Of a DNA stretch of 64,000 nt, positions 10,671 through 21,866 are shown in pieces. Origin of the DNA: Wuchereria bancrofti. Its lineage: Eukaryota > Nematoda > Chromadorea > Rhabditida > Onchocercidae. Made by a program: the position numbers and the translations under genes. The stretch lies in assembly GCA_005281725.1 (NCBI GenBank), contig SSBO01000004.1, positions 1,736,001 through 1,800,000 on the forward strand, in the 5' to 3' direction. The notes beneath the pieces were generated by a model. The model searched no databases. It saw only the letters and a list, made by a program, of their open reading frames with translations, and was not told the origin of the DNA. Position 1 is the stretch's first letter, and each line of letters begins with the position of its first letter.

Positions 10671-13600
10671 CTATGGCATGAAATCATAGTCTTTAAAGTC
10701 AGGATCATAATTACGAAACGTTGGTAACCCGCAAATATCTACATTCAAATCCAAATCAATTTTAATTTTTCGAAAGCCTTTCGTAGACGACAAATTTCTT
10801 CGTATACAATTTTCTCTCGGTGTAAAGTCCGCTTCAAAACTCGTCTCGCCTTCTAACTGATATTTCCGTTGCAAATTGGGAACTTTTTCTCCCATTGTAG
10901 GATGCGTAATTGCATCTCCAAAAGCAACTGTACTGTGATTAGTAGCAGCAGTCATAATATTACTAGTAGTAGTGTTAGTGATAACATCAGTAGTAATAAA
11001 AGATGTTGTGGTTGTGGTCATTTGATTTGGGAAGGATCTTATTTGCCGTTCCGAATCCGAAAAAATCTCTGTTTTTCCTGACTCCATTTTCAAATCCATG
11101 TCAACAGCAGAAGGTGTTACTAAAGTAACACGTTTTCTGTTGTGTGAATTCTTATCGGTTGTTGAAGATTCTTGAATTTTGTCCAAATTTGATACTGTAC
11201 GACTCCTCTGTCTTGTAACTTTACTTCGGTATTTATGTCCAGAAGCAACGCTTATGTGGTTTGACTGACTTTTCTTAGCACTATCATTTTCTTTATCGTA
11301 TTCAAAATTATCAGAAATGCGCTGCTCATATTCATTTTGCTGCATGGATAGTGAAGTTGATTCTTTTAGATTCTTACAAACTTCATTTAATTTGGTATTA
11401 GTTTTAGAAGTATCTTGAAACTCCTTATCATTTTCACTCGCTTCTAAATTTGTCTTTTGTCTTGGACTTTCCCTTAATTTTGAAGTTGAATTTTGTCCCA
11501 AAATTACTTTCTGAAACTTCTCAAATTTGTTCACTAAGTTATTCTCTTGTTCATTAGAGTTTCCTCCCATTACGACATTGTCAGAGCATCCCTTTGAATT
11601 TATTTTCGAGCTTTTAGCATTGTCTATGTCATCTCTATCCTTCTTCGAAGATTCTGTCCCTGGTCTCTGATCCTCAATATTGACGGATGATGATAATCTG
11701 TCAACTGTTGCTGCTAACGGAACGTTGTCAATGACTATAGCCATCGGCGTTTTTGTTTCAGTATTATCCTGCATCTGATCTACGGTTCTAGTGCCGTCCG
11801 GAAGTAGTAGCATTTTCACTGCTGAGCTCTCTGATGACACTTCAGTGCCTGTGACCTTACTTACCAATGGTGGATTGGTCTCTTTGTCATCAGCACTCTT
11901 GTTGCCATTGTTGCAAACGTTATTCACGTCATCACGTTTCTTCCTTCCTGTAGAAATATTAACAATGATAACTGAACTATTGTCTGCACTTACCAATGCA
12001 TCATCACTTACTATAGTGATAACAGTTTCATGATTTTTCGTTGGCAATGGATCCATTGTTTGTTTTGTCCCTAATGATTGCATATTTTTAGCATCCTGTG
12101 TAACCAGAAACTCTCGACAACTATCTGGAATTTGAACGAAAGGTGCTGGTACACACTCAGCGTATTCTTTCACAATAGAATTACGGTCACTTTGAGTTCC
12201 AATTTCACTGTACAAAGCATTTTTCCCAACTTTGTTTACTACTACATTGGCTGATTGAACTGTTGAGGAGCACGAAATGTTATCATTTTGCTCAGCATTT
12301 TGGCCATTTGTTATTCCAGTTTCTTGCAAAGCTGTTTTGGTTTCAACTTTAAGATTAGATCTCGGAGATTCCACACTACAGGCCGTAGGATTTGAATTTG
12401 AATGAGGTTCTAACTGTATTTGCAGCTCTTCTTTCGGACTACCCGGCTTTATATCGTTTTTCGCCAATAATTCACCATTTTTCGAATTATTTTCTTCTGG
12501 TTTCTAAATTTTGGAATGTTTTTTAAAGAATATTTCCCAAAATCTATCATCTGAATCTCAGTAATATTAAATTCGCTTTTTTAATGAAAATATTTTAATT
12601 TGAAAAAAGAGGTTGAAAATCCTTTGCTTTCCTCTTCAATCAAAAAACATTAGAATTGCCAAAACAGAGAGATGTGCCGGCCTTTATGCTCATTTAACAA
12701 GAAATAACCTGCTTTTCGGAAACAATGGGAGAGGAGTAAAGTCATGATTCGGCATCACTGATATCTCTTTGACAAAAGTTAAAAGATAATTTATATGGGA
12801 GTGAAAAGAAAACACTGTGCGAAAGAAAGAATTAATTCCGAAAGAGGATTAACTAATACTAATTATTTTACCTAATGGCTAAAATTTACTCCTTATTATC
12901 TTATAGTACAAAAACTGAGAATAAATGGCAGCAACCAAAAATTGCTTGTGGCTGGAAATTTGGTATTTTAAATCATTTCTCTAAAAGGATTATCGGTTAT
13001 TAAAAAATCGAAGTTCGACAAATTAGCAAGAGCCAAATCGATTTTGTCCAAATCAAGAACTTGGTTCTTGTGATTCTTGTTGTATCAGATTCTCATATCT
13101 TCAAACCAGTCCTCGAGCCAAGCCTAGAATTTTAGCACTCCATTTGACCAAAAAATGTTCTGGACATGAGCGACTTCTTTAGCTTAATCCGATTGTCTCA
13201 ACTTTTCATAAGGTTTGAATGGTCTCGTTTTCTTTTACCTCCAAATGCTATGACAGTGTTAAATTTCAGGCTGTTTTTGTCCTCATATTCAAACCAGTGA
13301 TGCCTTACATCATGTTAGAATAGCTAATATTTCCAATATAAAACTTTACTAAAAGCATGGCATTCTTTCTGTTTCGGTTAATAATATCATGGAAATTTAA
13401 GATAACGCTGTTAAAGTATCATTCATCAGGATGGCTTCTTTCCTTACTTTCAATCAGTTTTGAAGAATTATTCATCTTACTTGCCCATGGTGTTGATGAA
13501 TAGATAGATTAGATGAAGGATCACGATTACGTCTAAGGTCCATTAAAGAGTGATTAACGCATACACCACCATCAAATGGGAATGGAAGACCGGTTCGAGA

Positions 13601-14534
13601 AATGTAACCACGTTGTTTCAGATAAATATCGACGGACTCAGCAGAATCAAGAGTGCTCTGCTCTGGGGATTCAAATTTTGGATTGATGTTCCACTTCTGC
13701 AATGACGAAAAAGCTTGTTTAATTTTTTTATTTAATTCGAGGTAATCTAAGATTCAAATGTCTCTCATCAACTCTTTAAAATATGCATAATTAAAAGCAT
13801 CGATTTTAAAGGGAATAAAACATACTTCACGGTCTTCAAGTAACAATCCGTACGGTTTGTGGAGAAATGGTCCTTGAGATACGGCTACATATGATCCTCC
13901 ATTTTCAATTTCTTCGAACTGTAAAACAGAAAACGAATGTTTCTATTGAATTTCTTAACGAAAAGTTATGAAATGAGATATATTAACAGCTAAAACTGAT
14001 ATTCATGTATTTAAATGAACAATTTTAATTTTGCAATCTGAAGCCTTAAAATAACTGTTAATTTGTTTAATGGCTCAGTTAATCACTTATGTCCTGATTT
14101 GGACCACCAATGGTTATTTCAATTATCACCACGCTAAATGATTTTGCTAAAATAAACCTTAATTTCACTACTAAAAGATTTAAACTTTTACCTAGGAAAG
14201 TCGGATACAATCAATTATAATCATAAGTCATAGTTGCTCAAACAAGATCGAGGTAGTAATTTTTAATTTTTAGTGCAAAACAAACATGTCTTATTCGGAG
14301 ACCATCCGTTCGATAGAACTCGTGAACAGGAGCCATTAAATTTAATTTTTTAGTAAGAAAGTCAAGAAAAGTAAGCCAATGTTTAAATCTTTTCCGACAA
14401 ATGACCACTGTTGTTCCCTCGTCATATTGGTCACCGTTTTTATACACTTTTATTCGTATCCCACGATAGTTGAAATCGATTGGTTGTTCTGGGTGGGTAG
14501 GTAAAACATTGAAGTCTAAACCAGAATTATCCAT
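10671..14534 (-). CDS. Doublecortin-domain protein with long low-complexity tail
   Basis: The exons on the minus strand are 14534-14286, 13918-13826, 13696-13481 and 12503-10671. All introns are phase 0 and the product is 796 aa. Residues about 24-105 form a doublecortin (DCX) ubiquitin-like fold: GIRIKVYKNGDQYDEG, then FLDFLTKKLNL and YRTDGLRI. The second exon supplies the closing strand ENGGSYVAV. DCX domains bind microtubules, or act as scaffolds in the DCDC2 and RP1 groups. Next is a conserved-looking linker (YISRTGLPFPFDGG), then a 610-residue Ser/Asn/Asp/Lys-rich tail in one exon with a Thr-rich run. The tail ends in an ordered-looking basic/acidic segment (GFRKIKIDLDLNVDICGL). I see no kinase domain, so it is not a ZYG-8/DCLK enzyme. 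Subfamily and partners are unknown. The ATG at 14534 is the first usable one, and non-coding upstream exons cannot be excluded. Confidence 0.85.
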
Positions 14535-17218
14535 TGGCTGAAATTTATTATGGGAAATAAAAACTAGTATAGAGCCGAGATAAAAACAAATTCTTTTTGC
14601 ACGTAATTTTACCTGAAAATCTTTAACACTTCACATTTTACCTTTCTTTTCGGGATATTGAACATCACCAGTTCTAATATTATGAAATGAACATTTCAAG
14701 TTTTCTTTGAGAGCAATTCATCATTTCAAACAATTTCAGTATCTTATCATCTTGCGATAAAAAGATCAATAAAAACTCACAACTTTCCTGAGAAAACCGT
14801 TTATCTTAAATTTCTTTTTTTTAATGATAAAATTTTCTTTACCGCAAAATTTCTTATCAATAATAATAAAACTTAGCATTTTGGTTCATTAAAACTTAAC
14901 GACAGAAATGTAATTAAGGGCTTAATAAGTTTACTCGTCGATAATGAAAAGAAGAACGAAGCGGAAAATTCATCTATGTCTTTCATGATCATTCAGTGAT
15001 ATGACGAACAAACAGTAGAATGATGGAGAAATGGAAGCACTTTTTGAGGCCATCCGTAAAGCCAGGTCCAGCTGTCTGCATTTCATCGAAGTCCCTTTTT
15101 AGACTGGAGTCTTAAATGATCTAACAAAAGATTCTTAGATTGTTGTGAAAAGAACCTCTACATATTACAAACATGAAAAATAAAAACCGAATGTTTCGTA
15201 TTCCAGTTATAAACTCACTGGGAACTATTTATAATGTCAGTTTCCAACTGAAGTCAAGTTTTTGCATAAAATAAGTTTTTAAAACGCTGCTTAAATTTAT
15301 AATACGAACTTTACGAAAAAGTTGATCTCCCAACATTTTAGGCATGAAAGTAGTCTTAGGACTATCAGGCTTCAATTGCATCACATGTTATGTAACTTAT
15401 AGAAACAATTTGCAAGTATCAAATTGCATGTAAACAAAGCTTTTAAATAAAAACAGGCGAAAAATGGGATATCTGTGTGAAGTTTATGGGCTTAATTGAT
15501 GGAGATTGAGCAGGTCTAATATGTCCTACAGAATGCTGAATTTTCTTCACACTGCATAAGGAAATCGATTTTTGGAAAAAACCGGAAGTCAGCCATTTCT
15601 TTAAATGCTTTAGGGAAAACTCCTTTGCTCCGCATTGATCTGCAGTTGTCTATACATGGAAGTCAACATTAACTGATTTATTATAGCCAGATTTAGCTTT
15701 TATTCACTGCTGATCATCACTTCCGACTGTTATTGCATATAGTCCGATTTCTTTGAAAAGTTCAAAATTACAAAATCTCTCAATTTATCACTTTTTTTCT
15801 AAATTCCTTGTTTAATGGAAGAGTTTTGATTTGATTTAGAATATATATGGTAACTGCTCGCTACTGAAAACACCGAAATTTCTGCATTCCCAAAATGGGA
15901 CAAGATTAAGAGATAGGAAGAGAGAAAAAAGAGAGAGAGAGATTCTACCTCTCAAAATATTAGGTTAAGCTAATGCATTTTCATTAAAGTATCATGCCTT
16001 ATTGCAGGTGCTGCCCAATGCTTGCTGTTTTCTTTTCCTTCCTCATTGCTCTTATTTTCATCCAAAAAAATTTCAGAAATTGTTCGGACAATTTTCTATT
16101 TAATCCTTTGATATTATTAGTGTTGCTACTACTTACTTCTCGCTTGATAGCAATTCCATTCATTATCGCCGTTTATTTCCAATTTCCCAATTTCCATATT
16201 AATTCCAACGCTATTTACAAGCATCATTTTACCAAAATGATATTACCCTTTTCCACTGCATATTAGCCAACTTGAAGAAAATAGAAAGGACCAAAACTCA
16301 TCAGTGAATAGCTAAACAGTCAATGCTGACAATATCGCGGACAAATCTTTTCAATAAGTGAAGAACTTCCAACAAATACGGAAAATATAAACTAGACACA
16401 ATAATATATAGTAATTAGTAATTAATCAAACTAACAATGAAATTTTTTTAGCGATTAGTCAAGCTAACAATGAAAAAATAAAATGATTTGCTAGCAAAAA
16501 AATCAACAACGTACTTATTTTTGGTGTATTGGTTGCTGATGGAAAGTTTAAAATAAGGGACTGACAAAGTAAGTAGAATTTATGGAAAAGACATATAGAT
16601 CTGCAGGGAGTTGAATAAACTTCAAAAACACTATTTAGAATGAAAAACTCTTTGTCATTTCATGCAACTGTTTTCCTGTTTTTTAATCGAAAAGCTTATC
16701 GAGCAGGAAATAATTGTATGTTGATACCAGTTCAATTTTTCAATTTTTCCTCTTTCTCTCTCTTTCTCTCTCTTAATATCCATAAGTAATTTTTATGCTA
16801 TTTCCTGTCATTTTCTGTTATTTGTAACAAGAACAAATTGTTTTGGACATTCTAATTATTCATAGATTTAGTTCTTATCAAATTAGAATAATTAACACAA
16901 AAACAACAATTAAAAACTAAAAAATCGTGTTCTTCCAAAAACCAAATGGTCGACATTAACCAACTATTGAAACTGGACGAGGCTAGAATTTACAACATAC
17001 CAAATAGGAACTTTTAAAATTACCACCGTTTTATTTTTTAGAAAACATTATCAGCAGTTGTTCTGTACCTTTTATACTCTATTTGAAATGAATACTGCCA
17101 GTATAGTATTTTTTTTAAATTGTAGAATCAATTTACTCCAACAATTTTTAAAATAATTTAAAATCTGGAAGATTTTAAAAATACAGCATTAAGAATTTCT
17201 CAGGACTTATTTCTGAAG
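14535..17218. other. Intergenic region, no supported gene
   Basis: AT-rich sequence with a GA-rich tract at about 15914-15943 and a CT-rich tract at about 16749-16774, which are roughly complementary to each other. The 90-codon ORF at 15994-16266 is hydrophobic but lacks splice or domain support. The stretch should contain the doublecortin promoter on its left side. Confidence 0.45.
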
Positions 17219-17515
17219 ATGTCTTTAACACAGCTTCCCACACTACGGGACATTGTTACAGCAGATTGCGTACAGTTACAGCTCCTTGTTAATTTCATGA
17301 TCAGATGGAAGAAAAGTAATACAAGTTTTCAACTTTTCCATCATAGAAGACATTTTGATCATCTAAAGAAGATGTGTAGTGAACTTGAAGAGAACAGTTG
17401 GAATTGCAAAACAAGTTTTCATAGATTCTATCTCTACTTTGCTCAAATACTTTATTTGATTATGAAAACCTTATCTAGGGCATTTCATTCGGATGACAAG
17501 GGAAAGGGAAGCTGA
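17219..17515 (+). CDS. Hypothetical 98-residue helical protein or exon
   Basis: This open frame begins with ATG and encodes 98 residues of non-repetitive, amphipathic, probably helical sequence (VQLQLLVNFMIRWKK, HRRHFDHLKKMCSELEEN). Its codon use and residue balance are better than those of the AT-rich random ORFs nearby. A TTTCTCAG acceptor-like site lies about 18 bases before the ATG. No downstream exon was found, and the next gene begins with its own signal peptide 269 bases on. It could be a small gene, a gene relic, or the last exon of an unrecognised gene. I cannot assign a family. Confidence 0.35.
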   Translation: MSLTQLPTLRDIVTADCVQLQLLVNFMIRWKKSNTSFQLFHHRRHFDHLKKMCSELEENSWNCKTSFHRFYLYFAQILYLIMKTLSRAFHSDDKGKGS

Positions 17516-17783
17516 CCTTAATAATTTCAGAACTTGATCCCTTGGCTATCAGCTGATGATGATATCAAACGAATGTACTGTATTGTTTTTCTTATCATTG
17601 TGGTTATCAAAGCAGTGTGAGAAGTGGCAATGAGAAAAGTACTCTAGAAATCCGGTTATGGCACTTTGTCATTACTGTCATTATCGCATTCATCATCTTT
17701 CCTACTGATGAGAGATTTGAGAGATGTTTTGCAACAAGAAAACGGTGACCTGCCTTAACCCACTGCTTCTCTCTCTCCGAAAC

Positions 17784-20436
17784 ATGAAATCTGTTTTGCT
17801 ATTTTTGACTTTCAGCATTATTACCTTATTCAGTGTTCTCAAAGGTCAGCATATTTTAGAGAAATGATTAAATTTATTAGCCCCCTTTGTTTAGTTTGAA
17901 ATGACATCTAATGATTACTTTCGGTACATTTCTTCCTACCATTTGTGAAATAATTTTTCGCACCGATAATTGTGAGTAATTTATTTAGGACTAGTAAATT
18001 AAAATTGAAACAAGCATGGAGATTTAAATTTTTTGAAAAAGTATAGGTGAATATTGTGAGGATTCGAATAACAATTGCCGCGATTGGATTGTGTCATATG
18101 CTTCGCTGTGTCAAACTACTGATTACATCATCAAAACATGTCCCAAATCATGCGGTTTCTGCATAAAAAAGCTAGAACAAAGTATGAATAATCCTTAGAA
18201 CATTTCATTTCCATTATTCTTAAGGTACATAAAAAAAATATAGCATTCCAATTTTTCAAATAATATTTGAACAAACTTTTTTAATTAATAATACTAAATT
18301 TATAAAGCTGCTAATTCTACAGCTCATCCTTTCATCGCATCGGTTTGTTAATATTTCCCACTAAACATTTCCATCATTACCTCAAGTTTGATGAATCCTT
18401 TGAAAATTTTTCTATCAAGGACAAAATTTGTAAGTTATTTAAGGCATGCACCTTCTGCGCAGTGTTCATTGATTTGTTTTGTTTTTTCACTTTTTTGACA
18501 GAATTCGATATTTCCCATGTTCCTTCTCATTTACAACCTATCGCATGGTTAATTAGCATTTGGCGATCTGAACATGGCGGAAAAGCAATTTTTCCAACAA
18601 TACCTACGTTTACATACGGCGAACAAATCGAAATATCAATTTCTGACGATCATATGACCGGATTGAAAGCGCTCAATTATACGTATGTTTTTTTTCTTTT
18701 TTTGGTGTTTTTTAGTGTTCTTTTCTTGATGTTTTGTGGGAAGTTGCAATAATTTTATGCAAAATTGGACATCGTTTCATTTTCACAAGTGTCTTGGTAA
18801 CACACTATCGTAAACATATTACTCACGAAGCTGAAATCAAAGATTCTAGGTTAGAATCTTAGTAAAAGATTTTAACTTAGAGTATCTCCGGCAAAAGTTC
18901 ACTATGTATCGTTATTGGCAGAAACAAAATTAATATCGCATCAAAAAATGGATGAAATGTTCCCCACTTGTCCGCACTGTATTTAGAGCCTTTGCATGGG
19001 GACTGTCGGGCCATGAAGAATTGCACAGCGAATACGGTTACATTGCAGTGGAGCCTGACACAAGGATTGTTTCACTTACTACTGTAATGAATAATGGTAA
19101 GTTCTCATTGTATGCTTGTTGCTCAATACTGAATTGAATATGATCTGTTTCATTTTTACTTGTTAAACATGAAAGGAAACGCAATTACAAATGTTTTTAA
19201 TTAATTTTCATGCATTAAAATTTTATGTTTTGTAACGGTTGAACAAGGAATCATAGAGCCAAACCGAATCGAATTTCATTTGAAAGATATTGGACGAATT
19301 AGCTTTAGCAGAGATCTACCAGTTCTTAGAGTAAGTCCTTAATTATTTGTAATCTTTTCTTTCCAAAATTATTAAGTAATTGAACTTTATTTAATATGAA
19401 ATACTTTAATTGAAGTTGCAGTTATCTGCTCCTGTTATCATTTGATATTTTTTTGCTTCCCACACATCTATTATATATTTGCATTTATCCAATACAAATT
19501 TTACTTTATAACTGTCGTAAATATCAAAATTTCTTGCACGGAATTTCCAACTGATGAAAACATTGTGATCTTATTATAAAAGAAGAGTGGTTTGGCATTT
19601 CACTCAAAGTTTGTCATTAAACGCTAAACAGTACAGTACAGTAAAATAGAGTTAAACATTCTCCTTTACTGTACTGTTTCCTTTCTTGTTGGGTTAACCA
19701 TAAAAATTATTAGCAATTGGTCTCTTCACATAACTACCTATTGAAGTTAAATCAACAATAGCAGGTAAACTCTTGCAGTATCTTAAACTAATACCTTTCC
19801 ATTTGTAGCTAGTTTCATGATTAGCATGTCCTTTGACATAATTAGCTAGTCTTCTTATATTATCAAGTTTTATGTCTACTCATCTTTATTACGCAATAAA
19901 TTCTCAAGCAAAACATTTAATGAGCAAGATAGTTCAATTAAATCTATTCCTAAAAATTCACCAACAGCACTAAGGTTATAAAAAAAAGTTGATGTTCAAA
20001 ACTGTTTTTGAGTTTAAAGGAATAATCATTTAGTGCAACAATTATTTAAATGGAACAGACCTGTAATCATCATAGTTGAAAAGTTTCTACTTTCCATATA
20101 GTAGAAATTCCGTAATATCAAAAAAGCATTTTGAAAGTCCAGGCAGCCTTCTTAATCTTGCTATATAACTAACTACTAGTATCAAAATTTGCTGATCTCA
20201 CAACGACTATAGTCACCAACACTTCGTACCAGTATGAATTATTAGATTCTTTGATGCACAGTATCACATAAATGCTATTATTGCACAGATCCTATTTGTA
20301 CAATTTTTACTTACAGACGATACGAGAATGGATATTGTTGGACAAGAACACTTTGCAAGCACGTTTTGATATGGAAACACTAACGCATGGAATGCAAGAA
20401 CACACGTTTATTCGTTATCGAAGAATTTATCCTTAA
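17784..20436 (+). CDS. Secreted ShKT-domain plus nitrobindin/THAP4-like heme-binding protein
   Basis: Exons are 17784-17844, 18047-18181, 18502-18682, 18987-19096, 19248-19330 and 20317-20436, with consistent phases and 229 aa. Residues 1-20 are a hydrophobic signal peptide. Residues 24-59 are a ShKT domain with six cysteines (24, 31, 42, 52, 56, 59) ending CPKSCGFC. Residues about 70-229 match the nitrobindin/THAP4 C-terminal beta-barrel. They carry LQPIAWLISIWRSE near the start, PTIPTFTYGEQIE, ELHSEYGYIA, and a final MQEHTFIRYRR whose His219 aligns with the proximal heme ligand of human THAP4. Nitrobindins bind ferric heme and react with nitrogen oxides. An extracellular version with a ShKT domain suggests heme or NO handling outside cells, which is inference. 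Exon 5 is probably 7 codons short in this model (see the acceptor entry at 19227). Confidence 0.88.
19227..19247 (+). other. Likely lost coding segment behind a non-AG intron end
   Basis: The bases 19227-19247 continue the nitrobindin frame as (G)FVTVEQ, which matches the conserved strand after NNG in THAP4-type proteins. The base pair before them (19225-19226) is AT, where an intron should end in AG. The next AG, at 19246-19247, is exactly 21 bases on and in frame. Splicing there would delete seven codons without a frameshift. Confidence 0.6.
19629..19679. repeat. Inverted GTACAGTA repeat in the last intron of the ShKT-nitrobindin gene
   Basis: A repeated ACAGTACAGTAAA motif (about 629-645) is the reverse complement of TTTACTGTACTGT at 19665-19677. 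The arms pair over 13-15 bp around a loop of about 19 bases. Confidence 0.5.
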
Positions 20437-20759
20437 AAATTTGACGTTATTTTATAGTGCACACAATTTCATTACTACAAAGGATCAAAAAAGAAAAAAA
20501 TGACATAAATCACTTATTATTGAAACCTCTTGCCGATTACTTTTTTCAGCAATTCGTCATCGTCACTTTGTTAGGGAACTTTGAAAAAATATGGAATAAG
20601 GGATAAGTCGAATGCTTTTGATGATTATACTTCACCACTATTCACTAGCATCGTGAATTACAGAAGATATAATAGCGGCAAAAATTCCTTAAAGTTTTAG
20701 AATTGACAATGAAGTAACCTAGCGAAATCCAAAATTTATTTCTTATATCTTTTCCGTGG

Positions 20760-20797
20760 GCGTAAAACAGGACCAAATTTTTGATCCTGTTTTACGC
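20760..20797. repeat. Compact hairpin, 18-bp arms
   Basis: Arms 20760-20777 and 20780-20797 are complementary at 17 of 18 positions around a 2-nt loop. A nearly perfect palindrome this tight is typical of a fold-back or a replication-slippage product. It lies about 320 bp downstream of the ShKT-nitrobindin stop codon. Confidence 0.65.
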
Positions 20798-21556
20798 TAA
20801 CGATTTTAAACTCCACTGACACTGATGATATAGGAAGCAAGAAAATGGGTGGACAAGAGATGGAAAGATACTGTGACGAAGCATGAAACTGAGTTAGATG
20901 TTATTAATATAAATATATTATAAATGAAAAAGAGAATATACCCCAACTCAGGGCTTTTTTAACTTAATATCCAGTCAATAAATAAACTTATTTGCATTTC
21001 ATAGCTACTTTCTAATCGAAGGTTTTCTAGAAGTATATTGTTTCCGCTTGCAATATTTACACTTGCTGTTTTTGCTTATCAGCTTATCGAGAACTCTAAA
21101 TTATCCTTAAGAATAACAACTTAAAGGGTTTTCATATTTATTTAGGAAAACACCTGTCATTCTTTTTTACTCGATTCTTTTCTATTATTGTTATAATAAC
21201 AACAAAACTATTATATTCCACTAAACAAAAAGCCAATCAAAACTAATTTTCATTACCACAATTTTTAGAAAAATATCAGTTTTTCTAAATGAATAAAGTG
21301 TGGAAAATCAGTTCGTTGTATACAGCATTGTTCACTTGCTATCACCTCGAAGTGTCAAGATCGACTGAATAGGTGATGTTAGTCTAGAAACTTAATAATA
21401 GAAATTATTTTTTAGCTTATATGATAAGTGCTAGATATCGTTCTATGATTTCCTGTCAACCTCTGTGCAGTTTCTGGTAATTTTCTCACAGTTGGTCTCT
21501 TTACACAAAAAATTTGTTCATCAGGAAATCATATTAAAAAAAATAAGAAGAAAATT

Positions 21557-21744
21557 TGATAAAAAGAAAAGAAATTTATTGAATATCAGTTCTCAACTTT
21601 TAAAGAACTTCGATAATAATTATCTTCGATCTTACAACTGACAAAACTTGCCTGGAAAAAAACAAATCTCTTTTTTACCTAAACTAACTAGTTTATCAAA
21701 ACACTGATAAAAAGAAAAGAAATTTATTAAATATCAGTTCTCAG
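21557..21744 (+). repeat. Dispersed direct repeat, about 39 bp, two copies
   Basis: The AG-rich segment at 21557-21595 recurs at 21705-21743 with one difference. Both begin TGATAAAAAGAAAAG and end ATATCAGTTCTCA. The second copy leads directly into the 16-bp hairpin at 21744. Confidence 0.7.
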
Positions 21745-21786
21745 CGATCAAATCTAATTAAGTGCCACTCAATTAGATTTGATCGC
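21744..21786. repeat. Perfect 16-bp stem hairpin
   Basis: Arms 21744-21759 and 21771-21786 are exact complements around an 11-nt loop. The hairpin directly follows the second copy of the 39-bp direct repeat. Confidence 0.75.
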
Positions 21787-21820
21787 AATATGTTACCTTT
21801 TTTGTTTGTTAAAATAACAT

Positions 21821-21866
21821 TTATTCCAGCTCAAAACTTATCGTTATTCCAGCTCAAAACTTATCG
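21821..21866 (+). repeat. Tandem duplication, 23 bp x 2
   Basis: The unit at 21821-21843 (TTATTCCAGCTCAAAACTTA followed by TCG) is repeated exactly at 21844-21866. It is a recent tandem duplication. Confidence 0.85.

Noticed and set aside
15994..16266. 90-codon hydrophobic ORF with several possible membrane segments
   Set aside because: The hydrophobicity follows from T-rich DNA, and there is no start context, homology or exon partner.
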